A stretch of DNA of 64,000 nt from Pseudanabaena sp. (lineage in GTDB: Bacteria > Cyanobacteriota > Cyanobacteriia > Pseudanabaenales > Pseudanabaenaceae). Location of the stretch: NCBI GenBank assembly GCA_003249035.1, contig QBMK01000013.1:1-64000 (forward strand), given 5' to 3'. The stretch's first letter is position 1. Each line of letters starts with the position of its first letter. The position numbers and the translations under genes were made by a program. Positions 37,731-46,373 of the stretch are shown one piece after another. The notes below the pieces were generated by a model. The model was not told where the DNA came from, made no database searches, and saw only the letters and a program-made list of their open reading frames with translations.

Positions 37731-39209
37731 ATGCAAGGCAAACCCACACTGTATCCCCCTATACGCTTTGGAACTGATGGTTGGAGAGGCATCATTGCCG
37801 ATGATTTTACCTTCGAGCGCTTAGTAGCCGTTGCCCCGATCGCTGCCCATATTCTCCGCGAAACCTTTGGGGCATCAGGCAGCAACACAATTATCATTGG
37901 GCACGATCGCCGTTTTATGTCCGATGCTTTCGCCATCCGCACTGCTGAAGCAGTTGCCGCGATCGGATTTGATGTCTTACTTGCCGATGATTTTGCCCCG
38001 ACACCCGCATTTAGTTGGGCTGCCTACGATCGCCAAGCTCTGGGCGCATTGGTAATTACCGCTAGCCATAACCCCGCCAACTATTCGGGATTGAAAATCA
38101 AAGGCGCATTTGGTGGTTCTGTATCGCCTGATTTGACCGCAAAAGTTGAAGAAATTCTAGAACGCGGCGATTTTGTCTACGACAATCCTAAGAAAGGCAA
38201 AATCGAAACCTTTGATGCATGGGCAAGTTATTGCGAAGCTTTGCGGGGCAAGGTGAATATCAAGTTGATCCAATCGGCGATCGCGGCGGGAAAGTTGACC
38301 GTATTCGTGGATGTAATGCATGGAGCGGCGGCTGGAGGTTTGGCGAAAATTTTAGAATTGCCATCCACCACCCAATCCAGTTTGATTGAAATCAATAGCG
38401 ACACAGATCCTCTCTTTGGTGGCGGTGCACCCGAACCACTTCCTCGCTATATTGCCGAGCTATTCCGTCAAGTCAAAACCTACCATCACGATCATCCCCA
38501 AAAAACTCTGGTGGGATTTGTGTTTGATGGTGATGCCGATCGCATTGCCGCTGTGGACAGCGAAGGTAATTTTCTTAGTTCCCAAATCCTAATCCCGATT
38601 TTACTAGAACATCTTGCTAAGTATCGTGGATTTAAAGGAGAACTGATTAAAACCATCAGTGGGTCTGATCTGATGCCTAAAGTTGCGGCTCTATTCGATC
38701 TACCTGTTTATGAAACCCCAGTGGGTTATAAATATATCGCGGAAAGAATGCTTTCTGGAATACCTTGTCTATTAGGCGGTGAAGAGTCGGGCGGTATTGG
38801 CTATGGCAATCATATACCTGAGCGAGATGCGCTGCTTTCGGCTTTGTATGTGCTAGAGGCGATCGCAAAATCAGGTAAAGATTTGAGTGTTCTGTACAGC
38901 GATCTGCAAAAGCAAACTGATTTTGTCTCCCATTACGATCGCATTGATAAGAAGTTGTCAGGCATGGCGGCGCGTGAGAAGTTAGTCGCTACTCTTCAGC
39001 AATTCTCACTTACCGAAATTGCTGGGCGAAAAGTAATCGATGCTGAGGCTCCCGATGGATTTAAGTTCCGTTTAGCAGATGGTAGTTGGCTACTAATTCG
39101 CTTTAGCGGCACTGAACCTTTGCTAAGGCTCTACTGCGAAGCATCAACGCCCGAACTTGTTCATAAAACTCTCAATTGGATTTCTAATTGGGCTGAACAA
39201 TTTAATTAA
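37731..39209 (+). CDS. phosphoglucomutase/phosphomannomutase family protein
   Basis: A 492-residue alpha-D-phosphohexomutase, a second one in the window besides GlmM. It opens with IRFGTDGWRGIIADDFTFE; the phosphoserine loop is ALVITASHNPANYSG with Ser112, the metal loop FDGDADRIAA is around residue 265, the sugar loop GGEESGGIGY is in the middle and the C-terminal IRFSGTEPLLRLY binds phosphate. It could be Glc-1-P/Glc-6-P mutase (glycogen and sucrose metabolism) or Man-6-P/Man-1-P mutase; sequence alone does not decide. Monocistronic, ending in the 29 bp hairpin at 39241. Confidence 0.93.
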   Translation: MQGKPTLYPPIRFGTDGWRGIIADDFTFERLVAVAPIAAHILRETFGASGSNTIIIGHDRRFMSDAFAIRTAEAVAAIGFDVLLADDFAPTPAFSWAAYDRQALGALVITASHNPANYSGLKIKGAFGGSVSPDLTAKVEEILERGDFVYDNPKKGKIETFDAWASYCEALRGKVNIKLIQSAIAAGKLTVFVDVMHGAAAGGLAKILELPSTTQSSLIEINSDTDPLFGGGAPEPLPRYIAELFRQVKTYHHDHPQKTLVGFVFDGDADRIAAVDSEGNFLSSQILIPILLEHLAKYRGFKGELIKTISGSDLMPKVAALFDLPVYETPVGYKYIAERMLSGIPCLLGGEESGGIGYGNHIPERDALLSALYVLEAIAKSGKDLSVLYSDLQKQTDFVSHYDRIDKKLSGMAAREKLVATLQQFSLTEIAGRKVIDAEAPDGFKFRLADGSWLLIRFSGTEPLLRLYCEASTPELVHKTLNWISNWAEQFN

Positions 39210-39240
39210 ACTAGTTTACTCGGAGTAATTCACGAATTAT

Positions 39241-39301
39241 AACTGAATCCCAAAATTGTTGCGACGGGCTTTGCCCGTCGCAACAATTTTGGGATTCAGT
39301 T
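39241..39301. terminator. perfect 29-bp hairpin, ttt loop
   Basis: Arms 39241-39269 and 39273-39301 are complementary at all 29 positions around loop ttt, with core gcgacgggc/gcccgtcgc and outer aactgaatcccaaaattgtt. The inner flank caattttggg is also found beside the hairpin at the window start. Likely terminator of the phosphohexomutase gene. Confidence 0.8.
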
Positions 39302-39346
39302 ATTGTCCTTGCTGTACTGAAATGGCTTAAGGAAAGAATTTATAGC

Positions 39347-39447
39347 AAAACACAAAATGGCGTAGCCATTTTGTGTTTTTAAAACCCTTACAATGCTTGG
39401 TTTTTAATTCACAAAAGTGTGACTGCACTTTTGTGAATTGGTATTAA
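39347..39447 (+). repeat. composite three-hairpin repeat, copy 2
   Basis: Hairpin A: arms 39347-39361 and 39365-39379, 15 bp, loop gta. Segment B is degenerate (aaaaccc at 39381 with ggttttt at 39399). Hairpin C: arms 39406-39419 and 39426-39439, 14 bp, then ggtattaaa. Same order and strand as copy 1. Confidence 0.85.
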
Positions 39448-39526
39448 ATAATGAACCTATGACAAAAAAGCGCAAAACCGCCTGACAAAAAGTAAACTAA
39501 ATCTTCAAGTACTACAGTTTTTTTGT

Positions 39527-40918
39527 ATGAGCCAGCCAACAGCCCCCCAACCTTGGAGTCAGCGATTTGAAACCGCGCTGCATCCTGCGATCGCTAGATT
39601 TAATGCCAGTATTAGTTTTGACATTAATTTAATTGAATATGACATCACAGGGTCACAGGCGCATTCGCGAATGTTGGCAAAAGTGGGTATTATCAGCGCC
39701 GAAGAAGGGGAAATGCTTGTCAATGGGTTGGAGCAGATCCGTCAAGAATATCGCTCTGGGAATTTTAACCCAGGCATTGATGCTGAGGATGTACATTTTG
39801 CGGTAGAGCGTCGCCTGACTGAATTGATCGGTGATGTCGGCAAAAAAGTACATACAGCGCGATCACGCAATGATCAAGTCGCGACCGATGTGCGTTTGTA
39901 TTTGCGCGACCAGATTCGCAAAATCCAGACAGATATTAGAACTTGGCAGCAAACTTTGTTGAATAAAGCCGAGCAGTATGTCGAGACTTTCATCCCAGGC
40001 TATACCCATCTGCAACGCGCCCAGCCAATTAGCCTTGCCCATCATCTCCTTGCATATTTTGAGATGGCTCAGCGTGACTGGACAAGGCTAGATGAGATTT
40101 ATCAAAGAGTAAATGTTTGTCCGCTTGGTTCGGGTGCATTAGCAGGTACACCCCACCCAATCGATCGCCATTACACCGCTGAGCTTTTAGATTTTGGCTC
40201 TGTGGGACGCAATAGCCTTGATGGAGTCTCCGATCGCGACTTTGCCGTAGAATTTCTCTGCGCGTCGAGCTTGATCATGGTGCATCTCAGCCGCCTATCT
40301 GAAGAAGTAATTCTTTGGTCATCACAGGAATTTAGTTTTGTGAAACTCAGCGATCGCGTCAGCACTGGCTCCAGCATCATGCCCCAAAAGAAAAATCCTG
40401 ACGTTCCCGAGTTGGTGCGCGGTAAAACTGGTCGTGTATTTGGGCATTTACAAGGTCTGCTAACGATTATTAAGGGCTTGCCTCTGGCTTATAACAAGGA
40501 TATGCAAGAGGATAAAGAAGGGATTTTTGATGCCGTAGTCACTGTTCGCGCCTGCTTGGAAGCAATGACAATTTTGATCGATGAAGGTATCGAATTTCAG
40601 ACCAAACGCCTTGCAGAAGCAGTTGCTGAAGACTTCTCGAATGCAACCGATGTTGCCGATTATCTTGCATCCAAAGGCGTTCCTTTCCGTGAGGCATATC
40701 AATTGGTTGGGAAGTTGGTAAAAACCTGTACTAGTGAAGGGATTTTGCTCAAGGATCTATCAGTGGAACGCTGGAAGACTTTTCATCCTCAGTTTGAGGC
40801 GGATATTGTACAGGCGATCGCTCCTGCACAAGTGGTCAAGGTTCGTAATAGCTATGGTGGCACTGGCTTCGAGCAAGTCAGAATCCAATTAGAAGCAGCC
40901 AAGAAACTTATAGCTTAA
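39527..40918 (+). CDS. argH: argininosuccinate lyase
   Basis: Splits argininosuccinate to arginine and fumarate, the last step of arginine synthesis. The 463-residue length is normal. The superfamily signature [22 protein letters not shown] carries the catalytic Ser; also visible are [37 protein letters not shown] and [16 protein letters not shown]. Start at the ATG of 39527 gives the family N-terminus [11 protein letters not shown]. It is separate from other arg genes. A hairpin at 40923-40961 follows. Confidence 0.98.
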   Translation: MSQPTAPQPWSQRFETALHPAIARFNASISFDINLIEYDITGSQAHSRMLAKVGIISAEEGEMLVNGLEQIRQEYRSGNFNPGIDAEDVHFAVERRLTELIGDVGKKVHTARSRNDQVATDVRLYLRDQIRKIQTDIRTWQQTLLNKAEQYVETFIPGYTHLQRAQPISLAHHLLAYFEMAQRDWTRLDEIYQRVNVCPLGSGALAGTPHPIDRHYTAELLDFGSVGRNSLDGVSDRDFAVEFLCASSLIMVHLSRLSEEVILWSSQEFSFVKLSDRVSTGSSIMPQKKNPDVPELVRGKTGRVFGHLQGLLTIIKGLPLAYNKDMQEDKEGIFDAVVTVRACLEAMTILIDEGIEFQTKRLAEAVAEDFSNATDVADYLASKGVPFREAYQLVGKLVKTCTSEGILLKDLSVERWKTFHPQFEADIVQAIAPAQVVKVRNSYGGTGFEQVRIQLEAAKKLIA

Positions 40919-40922
40919 GTCC

Positions 40923-40961
40923 AAAAATGAGTGACAACGGGAAGCGTTGCCACTCATTTTT
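40923..40961 (+). terminator. argH terminator hairpin
   Basis: aaaaatgagtg(a)caacg pairs with cgttg(c)cactcattttt around a 5 nt loop, directly after the argH stop and ending in T residues. Confidence 0.75.
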
Positions 40962-41017
40962 AGATGCTTATGAGTTAGCATAAGTTTTAGTTAAATTTGC
41001 CAAATTTTCGATTTTCT

Positions 41018-41263
41018 ATGCCCAAGCTATTAAACCCACCAGATCCAAACGATCCTGAATATCAAAAGCTCGAACTCAGCGTTAACTTTTATCTGCACCT
41101 TGCAATCTATTCAGCTTGCATGACCTGTATGTGGTTTATTCAATCTATTACTGAAAAAGTCTGGATCTGGTCAGTTTGGGTAGCCGCGATCTGGGGAATA
41201 ATTGTTACAGCGCATAGTATTTGGGTTTTGTATAAGGAAAAGCAGATCCAGAAAGTTCAATAG
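41018..41263 (+). CDS. 2TM-domain small membrane protein
   Basis: An 81-residue protein with two hydrophobic helices, about 27-45 (FYLHLAIYSACMTCMWFI) and 52-70 (WIWSVWVAAIWGIIVTAHS), separated by a short loop and ending in a charged tail. Layout fits the 2TM domain family found as stand-alone proteins or fused to kinases. The frame can begin at a TTG at 40997, but the ATG at 41018 is preferred. The next gene starts 16 nt downstream. Function unknown; likely cytoplasmic-membrane. Confidence 0.7.
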   Translation: MPKLLNPPDPNDPEYQKLELSVNFYLHLAIYSACMTCMWFIQSITEKVWIWSVWVAAIWGIIVTAHSIWVLYKEKQIQKVQ

Positions 41264-41279
41264 CAAAAATGGTGACTCT

Positions 41280-41852
41280 ATGGAGATCTCATTAGAATCT
41301 AATCCAAACACAATTTCACTAGAGGAGTTTCTTCTTCTACCAGAAACTAAGCCTGCAAGTGAATATATTGACGGTCAAGTTTATCAAAAGCCAATGCCAC
41401 AGTTTCAGCACAGTATCTTTCAAGCAGAAATTGTTAATTCCATAAATCAAATAGTCAAACCAAAAAAAATGGCTTTTGCTTTCCCAGAATTACGTTGTAG
41501 CTTTGGTGGAATATCGCTTGTACCTGATATTTGTGTATTGCGATGGCAGAACATTCCGTTTATGCTAAATGGAAGAGTTGGGAATAAAGTGCCACTTGCT
41601 CCTGATTGGATTATTGAGATTCTCTCTCCTGGGCAGTCACCTTTGCTGGTGATGAATAAAATTGGCTTAGCAATTACCAATGGTTCTGAGCTTGGTTGGC
41701 TAATTTCTCCAAGTCAAGAACTAATTATGGTATACGTAGGCGATCATCTCCCTGAGACCAAAAGAGGCTCAGATATTTTGCCAGTTTTGGATGTTTTGGG
41801 AGATTGGCAAATATCAGTAGATAATATATTTGACTTGCTAAAGTTACAATAA
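41280..41852 (+). CDS. Uma2 family putative restriction endonuclease
   Basis: A 190-residue DUF820/Uma2 protein of the PD-(D/E)xK fold, a family highly expanded in cyanobacteria. Start is the ATG at 41280 (MEISLESNPNT); a longer frame from 41202 overlaps the preceding gene. Landmarks: LEEFLLLPETKPASEYIDGQ at the start, VPDICVLRW with the catalytic Asp, and PDWIIEILSPGQSPLLVMNKI with Glu; the expected Lys appears near the end of that block. The family's role is unsettled; many copies are linked to mobile elements but here no partner is seen. The stop codon lies inside a perfect 26 bp hairpin. Confidence 0.87.
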   Translation: MEISLESNPNTISLEEFLLLPETKPASEYIDGQVYQKPMPQFQHSIFQAEIVNSINQIVKPKKMAFAFPELRCSFGGISLVPDICVLRWQNIPFMLNGRVGNKVPLAPDWIIEILSPGQSPLLVMNKIGLAITNGSELGWLISPSQELIMVYVGDHLPETKRGSDILPVLDVLGDWQISVDNIFDLLKLQ

Positions 41853-41905
41853 TCTAAAGGTTAGGATAGGCGGCGCTGTGCGCCGCCTATCCTAACCTTT
41901 AGATT
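41851..41905. terminator. perfect 26-bp hairpin, tgt loop
   Basis: Arms 41851-41876 and 41880-41905 pair at all 26 positions around loop tgt (core ataggcggcgc/gcgccgcctat). The left arm includes the last two bases of the Uma2 stop codon. Confidence 0.8.
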
Positions 41906-41921
41906 TATACGAATAAACAAA

Positions 41922-42212
41922 ATGAGTACTACTGAACGTATTGAAAAGCTCGCTGCAGCGATCGCGGAAGATGTGTATATCGATATTGCTAAGTGGCATT
42001 TGTATCTAAATGACGCGCACTTGCATCGCCCACTTGCTGAAAAGTTTTATCCGATGTTGTCAGATGGTATTACATCAGCAGATGTTACAAAAGTATTAAA
42101 TGGAACGATGATTGCGATCGGTGGCGGCAATCGTGAAATTCCTTTAAGTGATTTAATTCCCAAGTCTTGTCAAAATAGATTATTAGCTATTCTGGAAGAT
42201 TTTGAATACTAA
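41922..42212 (+). CDS. DUF3181 family protein
   Basis: A 96-residue cytoplasmic protein of the cyanobacterial DUF3181 family. It is recognised from the conserved opening IEKLAAAIAEDVYIDIAKWH, the LYLNDAHLHRPLAEKFYP segment, the GGGNREIPLSDLIP segment and matching length. It is predicted mostly helical without membrane segments or metal motifs. It precedes the sensor kinase gene by 46 nt on the same strand and may be cotranscribed. Function unknown. Confidence 0.85.
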   Translation: MSTTERIEKLAAAIAEDVYIDIAKWHLYLNDAHLHRPLAEKFYPMLSDGITSADVTKVLNGTMIAIGGGNREIPLSDLIPKSCQNRLLAILEDFEY

Positions 42213-42258
42213 ACCCTGTAAGAGAAATCACGTCGCGATTTCTCGGTATTAATTACTG

Positions 42259-43578
42259 ATGACCACTGCTCCTCCTAATCCTGTTTTTCAATCAATGCGC
42301 CGCCGCCTAGCGTTGTGGTATGCGATCGTCACAGCGATTTTGTTGATTGTGTTTGCGACGGGATTCTATTTGTATGTTCAGACAACTTTGATCGATCGCA
42401 TTGATGACACAATCGACCATGTTGCAGAGGTAATTGAGCGATCGCTAATTCGGTCTAACTTAATTGACCTAGAATCAGATTTTGGCAGCAATTTCTCAGC
42501 AAATGCTCAAGCGATCGATGCCGATCATATTGATATTGATTGGTTTAGCCCCAGTGGCGAGATTCTCTGGACAACTAATGCGAATACGGAGTCATTACAA
42601 CCCCGTGAGAAGGGAATATTACAGCCTGTATATCGCACCGTGCATTTGTCAGAGGTGGAGCCATTGCGCCAGATGACTGAGCCGATTGTGATTAATGGCA
42701 AACTATTAGGATATCTACGAATTAGTCATCCTTGGTTTGAGGTGACTAAACCTGTTAAACAATTATTCCTCGATTTAGCGATCGGCACAACGCTGATGGT
42801 ATTCGTGGTTCTCCTATGCGGGTGGTGGCTTGCAGGAATTGCTATGGAGCCAGTGCGCGAATCTTATCAGCGCTTAAAACAGTTTACTGCCGATGCTTCC
42901 CATGAGCTTCGCAATCCGATCGCAGTCATTCAAACCAATGTCCAAGTCGCCCTCGCCGATCCCAATCCCGATCCCGAATTTCAGCGATCGCAACTAGAAG
43001 CAATTGAAAGAATTACCAGACGATTAGGCAGATTAATTGATGATTTACTATTTTTAGCAAGGCATGATGGCGGTATAACTAATCAGCGACGAGAATCTTG
43101 CAATTTATCGCAAATTTTGAGTGAGGTCGCTCAAGAACAACAGGCGATCGCACAACAAAAACAAATCACCTTAGAAATCCCAAATCAAGAACTAAAAATA
43201 TTTATGTCAGGCGATCGCGATCGCTTAGGGCGTTTATTTACAAATCTGGTTAGCAATGCGATCTGCTATACGCCCACAGGCGGAAAAGTCCAAATTAGCG
43301 CCCAACCAAGCACTTCTCAAAATCAAATCCAAGTGCAAATTAAAGATACCGGCATCGGTATTCCTGAAGCAGAATTATCCCAAATCTTTGAACGGTTCTA
43401 TCGCTATCAACCTCAAAAAAGCAGCAAATCTAGCGCCAAATCAATAAATCCTATGACAAGTGGATCGGGATTGGGACTTGCGATCGCAAAAGCGATCGCA
43501 GAGAGTCATCAGGGACAAATTAATGTCGAGAGCAAAGTCGGACAGGGAACGACTTTTACAGTAATTTTATCCAATTAA
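42259..43578 (+). CDS. membrane sensor histidine kinase
   Basis: A 439-residue kinase with two membrane helices (about 18-40 and 170-196) enclosing an extracytoplasmic sensor of about 130 residues. The dimerisation domain has His215 in FTADASHELRNPIAV. The ATPase has N-box NLVSNAICYTP, G1 KDTGIGIP and G2 GSGLGLAIAKAI. The short region after the second helix is HAMP-like. Overall design and the RRRLALWYAIVTAIL start resemble RppB/NrsS-type kinases of cyanobacteria that sense redox or metals, but the cognate OmpR-type regulator normally beside it is missing here. Partner and signal unknown. Confidence 0.92.
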   Translation: MTTAPPNPVFQSMRRRLALWYAIVTAILLIVFATGFYLYVQTTLIDRIDDTIDHVAEVIERSLIRSNLIDLESDFGSNFSANAQAIDADHIDIDWFSPSGEILWTTNANTESLQPREKGILQPVYRTVHLSEVEPLRQMTEPIVINGKLLGYLRISHPWFEVTKPVKQLFLDLAIGTTLMVFVVLLCGWWLAGIAMEPVRESYQRLKQFTADASHELRNPIAVIQTNVQVALADPNPDPEFQRSQLEAIERITRRLGRLIDDLLFLARHDGGITNQRRESCNLSQILSEVAQEQQAIAQQKQITLEIPNQELKIFMSGDRDRLGRLFTNLVSNAICYTPTGGKVQISAQPSTSQNQIQVQIKDTGIGIPEAELSQIFERFYRYQPQKSSKSSAKSINPMTSGSGLGLAIAKAIAESHQGQINVESKVGQGTTFTVILSN

Positions 43579-43637
43579 GAGGCGGTGTTATCTAGTCTTA
43601 ATTTCTTGACTATTGTATTAGTATTGATTTGGGATTT

Positions 43638-43735
43638 ATACCAATTCACGCAAGTGTGACAACACTTTTGCGAATTAATAATCAAACCCGGCAAGGGTTT
43701 TCAAAGCTCAAAATGGCGTAGCCATTTTGAGCTTT
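43638..43735 (-). repeat. composite three-hairpin repeat, copy 3 (inverted)
   Basis: Minus-strand copy. Hairpin A: arms 43703-43717 and 43721-43735, 15 bp. Hairpin B: aaaccc/gggttt in 43684-43700. Hairpin C: 43643-43657 with 43662-43676, imperfect in the middle four bases. It lies between two convergent genes. Confidence 0.85.
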
Positions 43736-43739
43736 GGTA

Positions 43740-44999
43740 TTACGGAGATAAATCATCAATCTGGAAATTTTCGAGAGCGATCGCTAGATGTGTCCAATGG
43801 GTTCCACCTTGTAGAAATACTGTGTAAGGTTCGCGCAAGGGACCATCTGCCGAAAGTTCTAAGGTGCTGCCATCGATAAAGGTTCCACCAGCCATAACTA
43901 ACTGACTAACATAACCAGGCATTTCCCCAGGAATAGGATCGACATAGGAATCAATGGGAGAGAATCGTTGAAGATTACGACAGAATTCAATCAGTTTTTT
44001 GGGATCGCCAAGTTGAATCGCTTGAATAATATCTCGTCTCGGCTCAAATGGCAGGGGCTTGACTTTATAGCCTAATCGATCGAACACATAGGCTGCAAGA
44101 TGACTGCTTTTCATTGCCTCTCCGACCATTTGTGGTGCAAGAAAAAGCCCCTGAAAGAGAAGCCGATTCAGATCAAAAGTTGCTCCGCCTTCACGTCCAA
44201 TCCCTGGGGCTGTAAGGCGTTGGGCTGCTAATTCTACATATTCAGTCTTGCCTGCGATATAGCCACCAGCAGTAGCGATCGTACCACCAGGATTTTTAAT
44301 CAGAGAACCTGCGATAATATCGGCTCCTACATCCGTTGGTTCGCGATCGCTGATAAATTCACCATAACAATTATCGACAAAACAGACGGTATTTGGGTTT
44401 TGCTGTTTGACTAACTTAATGATTCTTGCAATGTCTTCTATTGATAAACTCTCACGCCAGGCATATCCGCACGATCGCTGAATCAAAACCATACGGGTTT
44501 TGGGCTTGACTGCTTTTGCCAGAGCTTCCCAATCCACATTTCCTTCTGGAGAGAGTTCCACTTGGCGATAGGTGATCCCAAAATCTTTGAGTGACCCTGC
44601 ATAAGCTGTTCCTTGGCTATCAGATGTGAGGGGATAGCCGATCACTTCTTCGAGGGTGTCGTAGGGTGCCCCCACAACTGACAAAAGCTCATCAAGAGGG
44701 CGTAATATACCAAATAAACAGCACGCGATCGCATGGGTTCCTGAAACAAACTGTACGCGCACGGCGGCAGACTCTGCACCCATTACTTGCGCGAAGACTG
44801 CATCAAGCACATCGCGACCCGTATCACCATGCCCATAACCTGACACACTAGCAAAATGATGTGCTCCCACACGGCGATCTCGAAAAGCTTGTAAAACCCG
44901 TTCGAGATTTTTCTTTATATGTAGATCGATTTGGCTAAATGTAGGTGCAAGAGCGGTAACGGCTTCTGCAACCAGCAACTTCATTTTGTCGGAGGTCAT
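43740..44999 (-). CDS. methionine gamma-lyase / aluminium-resistance family PLP protein
   Basis: A 419-residue PLP-dependent enzyme of the Alr (YnbB) branch of Cys/Met metabolism enzymes. The probable Schiff-base Lys is Lys235 in AGSLIKNPGGTIATAGGY; other conserved parts are ASVSGYGHGDTGRDVLDAVFAQ, VSGTHAIACCLFG, CFVDNCYGEF and the C-terminal LQGGTHWTHLAIALE. Such proteins are annotated as methionine gamma-lyase family or aluminium resistance protein, but the reaction in cyanobacteria is not established. Alternative start at Met6. Monocistronic. Confidence 0.88.
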   Translation of the reverse strand: MTSDKMKLLVAEAVTALAPTFSQIDLHIKKNLERVLQAFRDRRVGAHHFASVSGYGHGDTGRDVLDAVFAQVMGAESAAVRVQFVSGTHAIACCLFGILRPLDELLSVVGAPYDTLEEVIGYPLTSDSQGTAYAGSLKDFGITYRQVELSPEGNVDWEALAKAVKPKTRMVLIQRSCGYAWRESLSIEDIARIIKLVKQQNPNTVCFVDNCYGEFISDREPTDVGADIIAGSLIKNPGGTIATAGGYIAGKTEYVELAAQRLTAPGIGREGGATFDLNRLLFQGLFLAPQMVGEAMKSSHLAAYVFDRLGYKVKPLPFEPRRDIIQAIQLGDPKKLIEFCRNLQRFSPIDSYVDPIPGEMPGYVSQLVMAGGTFIDGSTLELSADGPLREPYTVFLQGGTHWTHLAIALENFQIDDLSP

Positions 45000-45387
45000 T
45001 TATGTTCAAGATTTTTTGGCAGTTTACGATCCTATGCGAATATGAATAATTTTGTCTAGTAACCCTAGAAAGTAAAAAGAGACAAAAACAGCGTTTTTTG
45101 CTCTTTGGGATTGAATTTGCTTTAATATTGTAAAAGAGAACTTTACATTTTGCCTACCGCAGAATGCAAAGTAAAAACCTTGCTGAGATTAATTTTTGCT
45201 TTGTATATTTGTACAGCTCAGATATGCAAATTTCTGTAATATCAAAACTAAAAATGGCTACGCCATTTTTAGTTTTTAAAACCCTTACAGGGTTTGTCTT
45301 TCAATTCACAGAAGTGTAGACACACTTTTGTGAATTGATATAAGAAAGGAATTATAAATAATTTTCAAACTTTTTGAGGAAAAAGCC
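45000..45387. other. 388-nt divergent region with composite repeat
   Basis: Between the divergent PLP-enzyme and pdxJ genes. It holds the promoters and a full composite repeat copy at 45244-45343. No coding frame. The Shine-Dalgarno gagga at 45376-45380 serves the pdxJ TTG. Confidence 0.5.
45244..45343 (+). repeat. composite three-hairpin repeat, copy 4
   Basis: Hairpin A: arms 45244-45258 and 45262-45276, 15 bp, loop tac. Hairpin B: aaaaccc/gggttt in 45278-45295. Hairpin C: 45303-45317 with 45322-45336, 15 bp with one G-T pair. It ends 45 nt before the pdxJ start, within its likely leader. Confidence 0.85.
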
Positions 45388-46104
45388 TTGCCTACGCTCG
45401 GAGTAAATATCGACCATATTGCCACCATTCGCCAAGCTCGTCGGGGGACTGAACCAGATCCAGTGGCAGCTGCCGTGATTGCCGAGTTAGCTGGTGCTGA
45501 TGGGATCACTGTACACCTGCGCGAAGATCGTCGTCATATTCAAGAGCGTGATGTACGTCTCTTAAGGCAAACAGTGCTTACACGACTTAATTTGGAAATG
45601 GCAGCAACTCCCGAAATGGTGGCGATCGCTCTTGACGTTAAGCCCGACTATATTACTCTCGTACCAGAACGCCGCGAAGAAATTACGACTGAAGGCGGAT
45701 TAAATGTTAAGGCTCAATGCGATCGCTTGGGTAAATTTGTTAATCAATTACAAGGCGCAGGTATCCCTGTAAGTCTATTTGTTGATGCAGAAGCGGAACA
45801 AATTCAAGCCTCTGCGCGAACTGGAGCAAAATTTGTGGAGCTGCATACAGGGACTTATGCTAACGCCAAAAATGAAGAAGAGCTTAAGCAAGAGTTAGAA
45901 GTATTAACCAAAGGCGGGGCTCTAGCGATCGAGCTAGGAATAAGACTTAATTCTGGACATGGCTTAACCTATTGGAACACCCGTGCCGTTGCTCAAATTG
46001 CAGGAATGGAGGAGTTAAACATTGGGCATAGCATTATTAGCCGCGCTGTACTTGTTGGTTTAGAAAGAGCAGTTCACGAAATGAAAAAATTAATAAGTCC
46101 ATAA
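45388..46104 (+). CDS. pdxJ: pyridoxine 5'-phosphate synthase
   Basis: Condenses 1-deoxyxylulose-5-phosphate with aminoacetone phosphate to form pyridoxine phosphate (vitamin B6, DXP-dependent route). The 238-residue protein opens with [17 protein letters not shown] and has [39 protein letters not shown] and [20 protein letters not shown]. Full length. Start is TTG at 45388, supported by gagga eight bases upstream. It is monocistronic and ends in an imperfect hairpin. Confidence 0.97.
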   Translation: MPTLGVNIDHIATIRQARRGTEPDPVAAAVIAELAGADGITVHLREDRRHIQERDVRLLRQTVLTRLNLEMAATPEMVAIALDVKPDYITLVPERREEITTEGGLNVKAQCDRLGKFVNQLQGAGIPVSLFVDAEAEQIQASARTGAKFVELHTGTYANAKNEEELKQELEVLTKGGALAIELGIRLNSGHGLTYWNTRAVAQIAGMEELNIGHSIISRAVLVGLERAVHEMKKLISP

Positions 46105-46145
46105 AAGAGGAGTCACTTTGCGCCTCTTCTTTTATGGACTTATTA
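46091..46145 (+). terminator. pdxJ terminator hairpin
   Basis: taataagtccataaaagagg pairs with cctctt(ctt)ttatggacttatta, the right arm having a 3 nt insertion. The left arm covers the last codons of pdxJ. Confidence 0.65.
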
Positions 46146-46153
46146 GGATTAAC

Positions 46154-46291
46154 GGCACTGGTTCCGCACTATGGGAAAAAGCTCTGAAACCCTCTTGATA
46201 TCTAGATTTAGACAATCTGGCACTAAAATAGCTAAAACCCTTGCTTGAAGAGGGTTTTAGCCGAATAATCCTATCAGACGGAACCAGTGCC
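46154..46291. mobile_element. 138-bp MITE-like inverted-repeat element
   Basis: Terminal 13 bp perfect inverted repeats (ggcactggttccg at 46154-46166; complement at 46279-46291). The similarity continues inward as two imperfect arms of about 45 bp, each ending with aaaccctctt (46187-46196 and complement 46245-46254). Interior shows an 11 bp hairpin at 46231-46261. No transposase. No clear target duplication is seen. It looks like a miniature element derived from an insertion sequence. Confidence 0.5.
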
Positions 46292-46320
46292 TATGCTCTT
46301 GACATTGGTTATATAACCTT

Positions 46321-46356
46321 ATTAACCAAAAGATTTCGATTAACCAAAAGATTTCG
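46321..46356. repeat. 18-bp exact tandem duplication
   Basis: attaaccaaaagatttcg occurs twice back to back (46321-46338 and 46339-46356), just past the end of the methyltransferase gene. A simple slippage-type duplication. Confidence 0.8.
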
Positions 46357-46373
46357 TTGTGTTGGACATCCCA

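Larger units (their letters stand above)
39210..39526. other. 317-nt gap filled with hairpins
   Basis: Contains the 29 bp perfect hairpin at 39241-39301 and a full composite repeat copy at 39347-39447, leaving about 80 nt for the argH promoter. No coding frame. Confidence 0.6.
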
